Assembly (NCBI GenBank): GCA_048270225.1
Contig: JBLWTG010000001.1
Span: 62,001 to 126,000 of the forward strand
DNA from: Allopusillimonas sp048270225
GTDB lineage: Bacteria > Pseudomonadota > Gammaproteobacteria > Burkholderiales > Burkholderiaceae_B
Length of the DNA stretch: 64,000 nucleotides
Reading direction: 5' to 3'
Notes under the pieces: model-generated
What the model saw: only the letters and a program-made list of their open reading frames with translations
Told to the model about the DNA's origin: nothing
The model's database searches: none
In this document: one piece after another, positions 9,970-18,225 of the stretch
How the letters are laid out: every line of letters starts with the position of its first letter
How positions within the stretch are numbered: position 1 is the stretch's first letter
Program-made: the position numbers and the translations under genes

Positions 9970-10806
9970 ATGAGCAACACCGTGCTTTGTGGGCGCTTCG
10001 AGCTTGATCTCGGGCGCCCATTGTTTATGGGGATCGTCAATGTGACCCCCGATTCCTTTTCCGACGGCAATCACCATTGCGACCCGGACGCGGCTGTGCG
10101 CCATGCCCACGATTTGCTGGCGCAGGGGGCAGATATCCTGGATATCGGCGGCGAATCCACGCGTCCTGGCGCAGATCCGGTGTCGGTGCACGATGAACTG
10201 GCGCGCATTCTGCCCGTCATCGAAGGCCTGCGCGACTGCGGCGTGCCGCTGTCGGTGGATACCTTCAAGCCAGAAGTCATGCGCGCGGCGCTGGATGCGG
10301 GCGCGGACATGATCAACGATATCTACGGGCTGCGTCGTCCCGGTGCGCTCGAGGCTGTGGCCGGCTCGCGTTGCGGGCTGTGCGTCATGCATATGCAAGG
10401 CGAACCCAAGACCATGCAGCAGGCGCCGCACTACGATGATGTAGTGGGCGAGGTGCGCCGTTTTTTGCTGGAGCGCGTGCAGGCTCTGCAGGCTGCGGGC
10501 GTTTCGCGCGACCGCATTGTGCTCGACCCGGGTTTTGGTTTCGGTAAAACTGTCGAGCAGAATTACGTTTTATTGCGCAGGCTGGGCGAGATCGATGTCG
10601 AGGGGCTGCCCTGGTTGATCGGGCTGTCGCGCAAATCCATGATCGGACACGTGGTTGGCCGCGAGCCGGCCGGGCGCGTGGCCGGAAGCATTGCCGCGGC
10701 GCTTGCTGGCCTTGCGCGGGGCGCAAACATTATCCGCGTTCACGACGTGGCTGCGACGGTTGACGCGGTCAAGGTCTGGCGCACTATTGAATCCGGAGAC
10801 TCTTGA
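9970..10806 (+). CDS. folP: Dihydropteroate synthase FolP
   Basis: A 278-residue DHPS that condenses p-aminobenzoate with dihydropterin pyrophosphate in folate synthesis, the target of sulfonamides. The TIM-barrel signature motifs are present: FMGIVNVTPDSFSDG (residues about 18-32), GADILDIGGESTRPGA (about 52-67), SVDTFKPEVMRAALDAGADMINDI and GFGKTVEQN with the conserved Lys. Length fits the family. It sits 25 bp after ftsH and its stop codon overlaps the glmM start by one base (TGATG), so translation of the two is probably coupled. Confidence 0.97.
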   Translation: MSNTVLCGRFELDLGRPLFMGIVNVTPDSFSDGNHHCDPDAAVRHAHDLLAQGADILDIGGESTRPGADPVSVHDELARILPVIEGLRDCGVPLSVDTFKPEVMRAALDAGADMINDIYGLRRPGALEAVAGSRCGLCVMHMQGEPKTMQQAPHYDDVVGEVRRFLLERVQALQAAGVSRDRIVLDPGFGFGKTVEQNYVLLRRLGEIDVEGLPWLIGLSRKSMIGHVVGREPAGRVAGSIAAALAGLARGANIIRVHDVAATVDAVKVWRTIESGDS

Positions 10807-12155
10807 TGACACAGCGTAAGTATTTTGGCACCGATGGGGTGCGGGGCGAGGTAGGCGGCCCCACCATCAATGCGGAGTTCGCCCTCAGGCTGGGCTATGC
10901 GGCGGGCCGCGTGTTCGCCAGGCACCATCAGGGCGGGCGCGGGCGTCCTGCGCTGGTCATCGGCAAAGATACACGCATCTCGGGCTATATGCTTGAGTCC
11001 GCGCTGGAAGCGGGCCTGTCCGCCGCCGGCGTGGATGTGCTGCTGGCCGGTGTCGTGCCGACGCCGGCCGTGGCCTATCTGACCCGCGCGCTGCGTCTGG
11101 CCGCCGGTATTGTGATCAGTGCGTCGCACAATCCTTTCCAGGACAACGGCATCAAGTTTTTTTCCTCGCAGGGCATGAAGCTGCCGGACGACATCGAGGC
11201 GGAGATCGAGAAAGCCATCGACGAGCCGCTGGATTGCGTGGGATCGGAGGCATTGGGCCGTGCCCGTCGCCTGGAGGATTCCACGGGCCGCTACATTGAG
11301 TTTTGCAAGAGCACGTTTCCCAACGAGCTGGATCTGTCGGGCTTGTCTATTGTGGTCGATGGCGCAAACGGCGCGGCATATCATATTGTGCCGCACGTAT
11401 TTCGCGAGCTGGGCGCCGAAGTGCACGCCATCGGCTGTCAGCCAGATGGCCTGAACATCAATGACGGCGTGGGCGCCATGCATCCCGAGCATTTGGCCCA
11501 GGAGGTCAAGGCGCGCGGGGCGGATCTCGGTATTGCGCTGGATGGCGATGCCGACCGTCTGCAGATGGTCGACGACAAGGGCCGCATCTACAACGGTGAC
11601 GAGTTGCTGTACGTGATTGTGCGCGATCGCATGGTGCAGCAGCCTGTGGAAGGCGTGGTGGGCACGCTGATGACCAATTTTGGTTTCGAGAAGCAGATGA
11701 AGGCGCTGGGCGTGGGCTTTGAGCGCGCCAAGGTGGGCGACCGCTATGTGCTCGAAAGCCTGCAGAACCGAGGCTGGCTCTATGGCGGGGAAAGCTCCGG
11801 CCACCTGCTGTGTATGGATTGCCACACTACGGGCGACGGCATCATTGCCGCGCTGCAGGTGCTGACCGCCATGGCGCGCAGCGGCAAGCGCCTGGACGAG
11901 CTGCTTGATGGTCTCAAGATGTATCCCCAGAAAATGGTCAATGTGCCGCTCAAGCCCGGTACCGACTGGCAGAATCATGCGGGGCTGCAGGAGGCCCGCC
12001 GCAAGGTGGAGCAGCAGCTGGGTGATCGGGGCAGGGTGCTGATCCGCGCCTCGGGTACGGAACCCAAGTTACGCCTGATGGTCGAAGCAGAGGATCAGGC
12101 CCTGGCCGAAGAAGGTGTGCAGCAACTCGTTGCAGTCGATTTAGCAAAGGGATAA
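10806..12155 (+). CDS. glmM: Phosphoglucosamine mutase GlmM
   Basis: A 449-residue alpha-D-phosphohexomutase that converts glucosamine-6-phosphate to glucosamine-1-phosphate for UDP-GlcNAc and hence peptidoglycan and LPS. It starts MTQRKYFGTDGVRG, the family opening. The catalytic phosphoserine is Ser107 in GIVISASHNPFQDNGIKFF; the Mg2+ loop is ALDGDADRLQMVD (about 240-252); the sugar loop GGESSGH and the C-terminal phosphate-binding loop RASGTEPKLRLMVEAE are intact. The ATG overlaps the folP stop by one base. An in-frame TTG one codon earlier is unlikely to be used. Confidence 0.97.
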   Translation: MTQRKYFGTDGVRGEVGGPTINAEFALRLGYAAGRVFARHHQGGRGRPALVIGKDTRISGYMLESALEAGLSAAGVDVLLAGVVPTPAVAYLTRALRLAAGIVISASHNPFQDNGIKFFSSQGMKLPDDIEAEIEKAIDEPLDCVGSEALGRARRLEDSTGRYIEFCKSTFPNELDLSGLSIVVDGANGAAYHIVPHVFRELGAEVHAIGCQPDGLNINDGVGAMHPEHLAQEVKARGADLGIALDGDADRLQMVDDKGRIYNGDELLYVIVRDRMVQQPVEGVVGTLMTNFGFEKQMKALGVGFERAKVGDRYVLESLQNRGWLYGGESSGHLLCMDCHTTGDGIIAALQVLTAMARSGKRLDELLDGLKMYPQKMVNVPLKPGTDWQNHAGLQEARRKVEQQLGDRGRVLIRASGTEPKLRLMVEAEDQALAEEGVQQLVAVDLAKG

Positions 12156-12219
12156 CAAAAGCGACAAATATCTGCAACATCTGGTGTGCACACTGAAGGC
12201 CTCTTCACGGAGCTTTCGC

Positions 12220-13002
12220 ATGTTAGAACTTGCTCGTATTTCCTCCAGCACGCCGCGGACCGCGGCGTGGCCCAGCCCGGTCCCGGGTGGCCTGTCCATG
12301 GGACTGGCCCGCAGCGCAGAAGAGCTCGAAGCCATACAGCGCCTACGGTTTCAGGTTTTTACCGAAGAAATGAATGCTGTCTTTCCCGACGCGACAGACG
12401 GGCTGGACGCGGATCGCTACGATCCGTGGTGCGAGCATTTCATGGTTAAAGACATCGCTACTGACAGGGTAGTGGGTACCTACCGCCTGCTGACGCCTGC
12501 CAACGCCGCCAAGGCAGGCAATTATTATTCTGAATCCGAGTTTGATCTCGCCGGACTGGGCGTGATTCGCCAGAACCTGGTCGAGGTCGGGCGATCCTGT
12601 ATCCACCCCGATTTTCGCAATGGCACGGTCATTATGCTGCTGTGGTCGGGGATTGCCAGTGTGATGCGCGAGTCAGGTTACCGTTATGCGCTGGGCTGCG
12701 CCAGTGTCAGCCTGCGCGATGATGGCGCCACGGCGGCCGAGGTGTGGCGCCGGGCCGCTCGCAGCATGGAAGGCCAGCCTGAACTGCCGCGTGTCACGCC
12801 TCACCATCCCTACCCGGTGGAGCGCGCCGGCCAGTCGCTGCCGGCGCGGATGCCGCCGCTGATCAAGGGTTATCTCAAGCTGGGCGCCGACATCTGCGGC
12901 AAGCCGGCCTGGGATCCAGATTTCAATACAGCTGATTTCCCGGTGCTGCTGGATATCGAGCGCATGGACGACCGATACCGCCGGCATTTCGGCATGGCTT
13001 AA
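12220..13002 (+). CDS. olsB: OlsB-like ornithine/acyl-ACP N-acyltransferase
   Basis: A 260-residue GNAT-fold acyltransferase of the Acetyltransf_5 type. Diagnostic blocks are LRFQVFTEEMNAVFPD, the core strand NLVEVGRSCIHPDFRNGTVIMLLWSGI, and the C-terminal PPLIKGYLKLGADICGKPAWDPDFNTADFPVLLDIERMDDRYRRHF, typical of OlsB, which transfers a 3-hydroxyacyl chain from ACP to ornithine to make lyso-ornithine lipid at the inner membrane. The start at 12220 has GGAG seven bases upstream; an in-frame GTG at 12184 is less likely. No olsA partner is nearby. Its place next to ppx, ppk and pst suits a role in phospholipid replacement during phosphate limitation, but no PHO box precedes it. A haemolysin-like acyltransferase of other specificity is the alternative. 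Confidence 0.78.
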   Translation: MLELARISSSTPRTAAWPSPVPGGLSMGLARSAEELEAIQRLRFQVFTEEMNAVFPDATDGLDADRYDPWCEHFMVKDIATDRVVGTYRLLTPANAAKAGNYYSESEFDLAGLGVIRQNLVEVGRSCIHPDFRNGTVIMLLWSGIASVMRESGYRYALGCASVSLRDDGATAAEVWRRAARSMEGQPELPRVTPHHPYPVERAGQSLPARMPPLIKGYLKLGADICGKPAWDPDFNTADFPVLLDIERMDDRYRRHFGMA

Positions 13003-13070
13003 GCCGTAGGCGGGTCAGGCCTGGGCCGCCGGTTCCCTGGACATGGCGGCCCGCTGAGCCAGCAGGCCTG

Positions 13071-14561
13071 CTAGGCGGGCAGCAGGTCGAACCTGTATCC
13101 GATCTTGGTCCATTCCTTTTCTTCCGCCTGCAGGGAGTATTCCGTAAGCGCCCGGCTGGAGAGCCAGGCGCGGTCTGCATGCACACGCAAATGTTTGCCC
13201 TTGATGGACAGGCTGAGGGGCACGATTTCCTGGTTTTCGCGACGGCGGGACAGCACGACGGCAAGCCGCAGGCAGAGCAGCGCCATCCATTTGGCGCGCG
13301 ATGGGTCCAGGTTGCGCAGCTTGGACAGCTTGCCCTGGTGGCCCAGTGCCAGATGCGCAAGCAGGGTCTGGTCGTCATTGGAAAATCCCGGCATGTCGGC
13401 GTTTTCCAGAATGTAGGCACTGTGCCGGTGATAATCGTTATGGGTGATGCTGATGCCTACCTCGTGCAGGTCGGCGGCCCAGGACAGCGCGCGTTCGAGG
13501 TCCTGGTTCTCGGGTGTGTCGTCCAGCTTGAGCTGCTTGAAAAATGCCAGTGCCAGACTCTTGACGCGCTCTGACTGGCGGGTATCGACGTGATAGCGCT
13601 TGATGAACTGGCGTACGGTTTCGTTGCGCTTGTCGTGGCGCGAGTCGCGTCCGAGCAGATCGTACAGCACGCCTACACGCAGTGCGCCTTCGCCAGCGGC
13701 CATGCATTTGATCTTGAGTTCCTGGAAGGCAGCCAGCATGATGGCCAGGCCGCCGGCAAGCACCAGTGATCGGTCCGGCTTCAGGCCCGGGAGCTCGTCG
13801 ATCAGAACTTTGCCGTCCTGGATGAGCTTGGCCTTGAGCCACTCCAGGCCTTCCAGGGTGATGCCCTTGCGCGACGCGCCGCTTTCCTGCAGCACGGCGA
13901 TCAGGCCTTTTGCCGTGCCGGATGAACCATAGGCTTCCTGCCAGCCTGTGTGGCGGTACAGCCGGGAAATCCGCTCCAGTTCACGCCGGGCGGCAAGCTG
14001 GGCCTGATCCATGCGGGCAGCGGTGATGTGCCCATCGGGAAAGAATTGGCGGGTGTAGCTGACACAGCCCATGAACAGTGAGGACAGGTGAATGGGCTGG
14101 AAGCCTTTGCCGAGGATGACTTCGGTGGAGCCGCCGCCGATGTCTATCATGAGGCGACGGTTATCAGAGGGGGGCAGCTCGTTGCTGACGCCCGAGAAGA
14201 TCAGGCGGGCTTCTTCCTGCCCGGAGATGATTTCGATGGGAAAGCCCAGGGCTTCCTGGCATTGCTGCACGACATCGGCGGCATTGCGGGCAATGCGAAA
14301 GGTATTGGTGGCGACGGCGCGTACCCGGTTGGGGTGGAAGCCGGCCAGCAGCTCGCCGAAGCGCTTGAGTACGGCGACAGCGCGCTTGATGGAGGCGTCG
14401 TCGAGATTATTCCGTTCGTCCAGCCCCGCAGCCAGCCGGACGGATTCCTTTAACCTGTCTACGGCGTATATCTGCGCCGTGCCGTCCTGCTGTATGACTC
14501 GTCCTATGGATAACCTAAAGCTGTTTGAACCCAGGTCGATGGCGGCAAGTAGTTGGTCCAT
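13071..14561 (-). CDS. ppx: Exopolyphosphatase (Ppx/GppA family)
   Basis: A 496-residue Ppx/GppA phosphatase. The ASKHA-fold phosphate loops are AAIDLGSNSFRLSIGRV (residues about 6-22) and MIDIGGGSTEVILG (about 139-152); the C-terminal HD-like helical domain (LSWAADLHEVGISITHNDYHRHSAYIL) is present, giving the long Ppx architecture. It hydrolyses terminal phosphate from polyphosphate or possibly pppGpp. It is divergent from ppk1, which synthesises the polymer, so the pair can set the polyphosphate pool. It is convergent with the OlsB-like gene. Confidence 0.93.
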   Translation of the reverse strand: MDQLLAAIDLGSNSFRLSIGRVIQQDGTAQIYAVDRLKESVRLAAGLDERNNLDDASIKRAVAVLKRFGELLAGFHPNRVRAVATNTFRIARNAADVVQQCQEALGFPIEIISGQEEARLIFSGVSNELPPSDNRRLMIDIGGGSTEVILGKGFQPIHLSSLFMGCVSYTRQFFPDGHITAARMDQAQLAARRELERISRLYRHTGWQEAYGSSGTAKGLIAVLQESGASRKGITLEGLEWLKAKLIQDGKVLIDELPGLKPDRSLVLAGGLAIMLAAFQELKIKCMAAGEGALRVGVLYDLLGRDSRHDKRNETVRQFIKRYHVDTRQSERVKSLALAFFKQLKLDDTPENQDLERALSWAADLHEVGISITHNDYHRHSAYILENADMPGFSNDDQTLLAHLALGHQGKLSKLRNLDPSRAKWMALLCLRLAVVLSRRRENQEIVPLSLSIKGKHLRVHADRAWLSSRALTEYSLQAEEKEWTKIGYRFDLLPA

Positions 14562-14705
14562 CCGGTATGGCCTTAAATAAATACCCGCTGATTATAGTTT
14601 CAGTTTTGGTTGCTATTTTGTTGCCGAGCCGGGAAATAGAGCCTGATGTGGCGAAATGCTGCGTATTTATATAGTATGAGGTGGAAAGCGAGCATTTTTC
14701 AGGGT

Positions 14706-14739
14706 TTGTCATTTAACCGTCATAAATTTGCAGTAAAAA
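14706..14739 (+). promoter_or_regulatory. PHO box and -10 in front of ppk1
   Basis: Two 7-bp half-sites, TTGTCAT (14706-14712) and CCGTCAT (14717-14723), are separated by TTAA, giving the 11-bp period of PhoB sites and 13 of 18 matches to the E. coli PHO consensus. The hexamer TAAAAA (14734-14739) begins ten bases after the box, the usual place of the -10 in PhoB-activated promoters. It points to ppk1, whose start is at 14770. Confidence 0.65.
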
Positions 14740-14769
14740 ATCAGTCGCTTGTTGCCGAACGGAATACTT

Positions 14770-16839
14770 ATGCCTGCCGAATTGCCAGATCCGCTTTTGC
14801 TGAATCGCGAATTGTCCCTGCTCAAATTCAACGAGCGCGTGCTGGCCATGGCCGAAACCCCCGCCACGCCTTTGCTGGAGCGCCTGCGCTATCTGTGCAT
14901 CGTCAGCTCCAACCTGGACGAATTTTTTGAAATACGCATTTCCAGCCTGAAAGAACAGCAGCGTCTGACGCCCAATGTCGTGGGTCAGGACGGCTGGACG
15001 CCGGGGGAAGCCTTTGAGCGCGTGCAGCATGCCGCACATGAGCTGATCGACAGGCAAAACAGTCTGTTGATGAACGATATTCTGCCCCACCTGCGCAGCC
15101 AGGGAATAGACCTCATGGAGCCCGCGAGCTGGAGCGAAGATCTCTATGAATGGGCGCATGAGCAGTTCTATCGCGAAGTGATGCCCATGCTCACGCCCAT
15201 CGGGCTGGATCCGGCTCATCCCTTCCCGCGTGTGTACAACAAAAGCCTGAATTTCATCGTGGCGCTGGCAGGACAGGACGCTTTCGGGCGCCGTGCCGCG
15301 ATTGCCATTGTGCAGGCGCCCCGGGCATTGCCGCGCATCATGAAAGTGCCTAACGATGTGTCGGGCATTGAGCATGGATACATCCTGCTGTCGGCGCTGA
15401 TCAACGCATTTGTCGGGGACATCTTCCCCGGTCTGGACGTCAAGGGCGTCTACCAGTGGCGGGTCACGCGCAACAGCGATCTGTTCGTGGACGAGGAAGA
15501 AATCACCAATCTGCGCCAGGCGTTGCAGGGCGAGCTGTCGCAGCGCAACTTCGGGGCGGCGGTGCGGCTGGAAATCGATCATACGATGCCGGTCCAGCTC
15601 GAAGCCTTTCTGCAGCAGGAGTTTCTGCTGCAGCCCCAGGACACGTATCGGGTCAGTGGTCCGGTGAATGTGTCGCGGCTCATGCAGTTGTGCAATGTCG
15701 TGGACAGGCCGGACCTGCTGTTTCCCGATCACCGCCCCGTCATGCCCGCGCCGTTCGATCATGCGCTGGACCGGCCGGACGAGCTGTTTGCCGCCATCGC
15801 GGAACAGGACCGCCTGCTGCATCATCCCTATCAATCGTTCCAGCCAGTGCTCAATTTTCTGACTGCGGCGGCCATGGACCCCTCGGTTGTCGCCATCAAG
15901 CAGACGATTTACCGTACCGGCGAGGATTCCGAGCTCATGGCGCTGCTGCTTGCTGCGGCGCGGGCGGGCAAGGAAGTCACGGTGGTGGTGGAGCTCATGG
16001 CGCGCTTTGACGAACAGACCAATATCAACTGGGCCGCGCGGCTCGAAGAGGTGGGCGCGCATGTCAGCTACGGCGTGGTCGGCCATAAGACGCACGCCAA
16101 GATGGCGCTGGTGCTGCGTCGCGAAAAGGGCGCGATACGGCGCTACGGCCATCTGGGTACCGGTAATTATCATCCCCGCACGGCGCGGCTGTACACCGAT
16201 TTCGGGCTGTTGACTGCCGATCAGCAGTTGTGCGCCGACATGGACAAGCTGTTTTCGCTGCTGACCGGACTGGGTGCGAGACGCTCGCTCAAGCTGCTGC
16301 TGCAGTCGCCGTTTACGTTGCATGACACCATGATGGGGCTGATCGCAGCCGAAACCGCCAGCGCCCAGGCGGGTCGCAAGGCGCGCATCATGGCCAAGAT
16401 GAATTCCCTGCTTGAACCCGAGGTGATCGATGCGCTGTACCAGGCCAGCCAGGCCGGCGTGAAGATAGACCTGATCGTGCGCGGCGCCTGCGCCCTGAGG
16501 GCGAAGGTGCCGGGGCTGTCGGACAATATTCAGGTTCGGTCCATCATTGGCCGTTTTCTTGAGCATTCGCGGGTGTTTTATTTTTACAGCGACGGCGAGG
16601 AAAAGGTGTATCTGTCCTCGGCCGACTGGATGGACCGCAACTTCTTCAGGCGTGTCGAGGTTGCTTTCCCGGTACTCGACAAGGTATTGAAAAAACGGGT
16701 TATTTCCGAGTCGTTCGTGATGGCGCTGCGGGACAATCAACGAGCCTGGAGGGCGCTGCCCGACGGCAGCTATGTCAAGGTCGCCAGCCGGGCGCGGCCT
16801 TTCAATCTGCATGACGAGCTGGTCAAAAAGCTGAAATAG
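14770..16839 (+). CDS. ppk1: Polyphosphate kinase 1
   Basis: A 689-residue PPK1 that reversibly polymerises the gamma-phosphate of ATP into polyphosphate; E. coli Ppk has 688. The N-terminal domain opens LLNRELSLLKFNERVLAMAE and continues RLRYLCIVSSNLDEFFEIR. The catalytic C1/C2 domains show AIKQTIYRTGEDS, MARFDEQTNINWAARLEEVGAHVSYGVVGHKTHAKM with the phospho-acceptor histidine region, RRYGHLGTGNYHPRTARLYTDFGLLT, and SADWMDRNFFRRVEVAFPV. The ATG at 14770 is chosen by homology; an in-frame TTG at 14749 adds seven residues. A PHO box upstream suggests induction by phosphate limitation. Confidence 0.96.
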   Translation: MPAELPDPLLLNRELSLLKFNERVLAMAETPATPLLERLRYLCIVSSNLDEFFEIRISSLKEQQRLTPNVVGQDGWTPGEAFERVQHAAHELIDRQNSLLMNDILPHLRSQGIDLMEPASWSEDLYEWAHEQFYREVMPMLTPIGLDPAHPFPRVYNKSLNFIVALAGQDAFGRRAAIAIVQAPRALPRIMKVPNDVSGIEHGYILLSALINAFVGDIFPGLDVKGVYQWRVTRNSDLFVDEEEITNLRQALQGELSQRNFGAAVRLEIDHTMPVQLEAFLQQEFLLQPQDTYRVSGPVNVSRLMQLCNVVDRPDLLFPDHRPVMPAPFDHALDRPDELFAAIAEQDRLLHHPYQSFQPVLNFLTAAAMDPSVVAIKQTIYRTGEDSELMALLLAAARAGKEVTVVVELMARFDEQTNINWAARLEEVGAHVSYGVVGHKTHAKMALVLRREKGAIRRYGHLGTGNYHPRTARLYTDFGLLTADQQLCADMDKLFSLLTGLGARRSLKLLLQSPFTLHDTMMGLIAAETASAQAGRKARIMAKMNSLLEPEVIDALYQASQAGVKIDLIVRGACALRAKVPGLSDNIQVRSIIGRFLEHSRVFYFYSDGEEKVYLSSADWMDRNFFRRVEVAFPVLDKVLKKRVISESFVMALRDNQRAWRALPDGSYVKVASRARPFNLHDELVKKLK

Positions 16840-16919
16840 GCGCGTTCGCCGCCGTGTTCAGGGTGCGTTGCGCAGTGCATGCGGGTGCGCCGCCTACAAG
16901 CCCGAAGGCTTTCGGTAAA

Positions 16920-16976
16920 ATGTCACAAACAAGTCATATTCTGTGTCACGAACATGTCATATTCGGTGTTTATTAT
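16920..16976 (+). promoter_or_regulatory. Tandem PHO boxes and -10 of the pst operon
   Basis: Four GTCA cores start at 16922, 16933, 16945 and 16956. They form two 18-bp PHO boxes (16920-16937 and 16943-16960), each matching 13 of 18 positions of the E. coli consensus. TATTAT (16971-16976) begins exactly ten bases after the second box, as in classical PhoB-dependent promoters where the box replaces the -35. The pstS start is 58 bp further on, which leaves room for a leader. Confidence 0.8.
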
Positions 16977-17033
16977 TTCGTCTGAGCAGGAATAAACCTG
17001 TAGCAATCAGTCTCCAGACCAAGAGGACTCCTC

Positions 17034-18077
17034 ATGTTTAGACGTGTATTTGTTCAAATTTCTGTCGGTATCGCCTTTGGCGCAGCCTCGCTGGCGGCGC
17101 ATGCGGCCGATATTACGGGTGCAGGGGCTTCGTTCCCTTATCCGGTTTATGCCAAGTGGGCAGCTCAATACCAAAAAGATACCGGCAACCGCATCAATTA
17201 CCAATCCATCGGTTCGGGCGGCGGCCAGCAGCAGATCATCGCCAAGACTGTCGATTTCGGTGCCTCGGATGATCCCATGAAGGGCGATGCCCTCGACAAG
17301 AACGGTTTGTTCCAGTTCCCGGCCATCATCGGCGGCACCGTGCCCGTGGTGAATGTGCAGGGCATCGAGCCGGGCAAGCTCAAGCTGTCGGGCGAAGTGC
17401 TCGGCGACATCTTCCTGGGCAAGATCACCAAGTGGGACGACGCCGCCATCAAGGCGATGAACCCAGACCTGAAGCTGCCCAGCGCCTCCATTATTGTGGT
17501 GCACCGTTCGGACGGTTCGGGCACAACTTTTGGCTGGACCAACTATCTGTCCAAGGTTTCTCCCGCCTGGAAAGAACAGGTCGGTGAAGGCAAGGCTGTA
17601 AAATGGCCCACGGGGCAGGGCGGCAAGGGCAACGAAGGCGTCGCCGCCTATGTTCGCCAGCTCAAGAACTCCATCGGCTACGTTGAATATGCTTACGCCA
17701 AGCAGAACAAGCTTGCCTGGGCTCAGGTCAAGAACCAGAGCGGCAAGTTTGTACAGCCTTCCCAAGAGGCCTTTGCCGCAGCAGCCGCCAACGCCGACTG
17801 GAAGAGCGCGCCCGGCATGGGCGTGGTGCTGACCAACGAGCCCGGTGATGCATCCTGGCCTGTGACGTCTGCCAGCTTCATCCTGCTGCACAAAAAGCAG
17901 GACAAGCCGCAGAGCGGCACCGAAGTCCTGAAGTTCTTCGACTGGGCGTTCAAGCATGGTGACAAGCTGGCTCAGGACCTTGATTACGTGCCGATGCCCG
18001 ACAGCGTGACCAAGCTGATCGCCGATGGCTGGAAGCAGGAAATCAAGGGCGCCGACGGCTCGGCAGTCTGGAAGTAA
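17034..18077 (+). CDS. pstS: Phosphate ABC transporter substrate-binding protein PstS
   Basis: A 347-residue periplasmic phosphate-binding protein. A Sec signal peptide (MFRRVFVQ...LAAHA) is followed by the mature start ADITGAGASFPYPVYAKWA. Phosphate-contact loops are present: GAGASFPYPVY, SIGSGGGQQQI, DFGASDDPM and VVHRSDGSGTT. It captures inorganic phosphate for PstCAB at the inner membrane. It is the first gene of pstSCAB, behind two PHO boxes, with a strong hairpin after its stop that probably keeps its mRNA more abundant than that of the permease genes. Confidence 0.97.
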   Translation: MFRRVFVQISVGIAFGAASLAAHAADITGAGASFPYPVYAKWAAQYQKDTGNRINYQSIGSGGGQQQIIAKTVDFGASDDPMKGDALDKNGLFQFPAIIGGTVPVVNVQGIEPGKLKLSGEVLGDIFLGKITKWDDAAIKAMNPDLKLPSASIIVVHRSDGSGTTFGWTNYLSKVSPAWKEQVGEGKAVKWPTGQGGKGNEGVAAYVRQLKNSIGYVEYAYAKQNKLAWAQVKNQSGKFVQPSQEAFAAAAANADWKSAPGMGVVLTNEPGDASWPVTSASFILLHKKQDKPQSGTEVLKFFDWAFKHGDKLAQDLDYVPMPDSVTKLIADGWKQEIKGADGSAVWK

Positions 18078-18112
18078 GGATGGCGGGCAGGTAACTGCCT
18101 GCAGTCTCCTGG

Positions 18113-18147
18113 CGACGGCGCCGCGAATACGGCGCCGTCGTTGTTAT
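18113..18147 (+). terminator. Strong hairpin between pstS and pstC
   Basis: An 11-bp perfect stem (18113-18123 with 18130-18140; CGACGGCGCCG as left arm), six-base loop, then TTGTTAT. The tail is a poor U-tract, so partial termination or 3'-end stabilisation of a pstS-only transcript is more likely than a full stop. This would favour excess binding protein over permease. Confidence 0.6.
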
Positions 18148-18225
18148 GTGAAAATGCGTCAGGTCGCCGCAAGGCCGTGGCAACCTGTTTTATAGTAGTG
18201 GCCCCTGTGAAAACCAGATATCCAC

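Noticed and set aside
12156..12219. A possible PHO box upstream of the OlsB-like gene
   Set aside because: No pair of GTCA half-sites with 11-bp spacing is present; only the short palindrome GTGTGCACAC is seen.
14713..16812. A 699-codon open frame antisense to ppk1, and similar long antisense frames opposite ftsH (7938-9764) and the NCS2 gene (4436-5773)
   Set aside because: Their translations are rich in His, Gln, Arg and Asp without domain-like blocks, as expected opposite G+C-rich genes; the sense genes are well supported.
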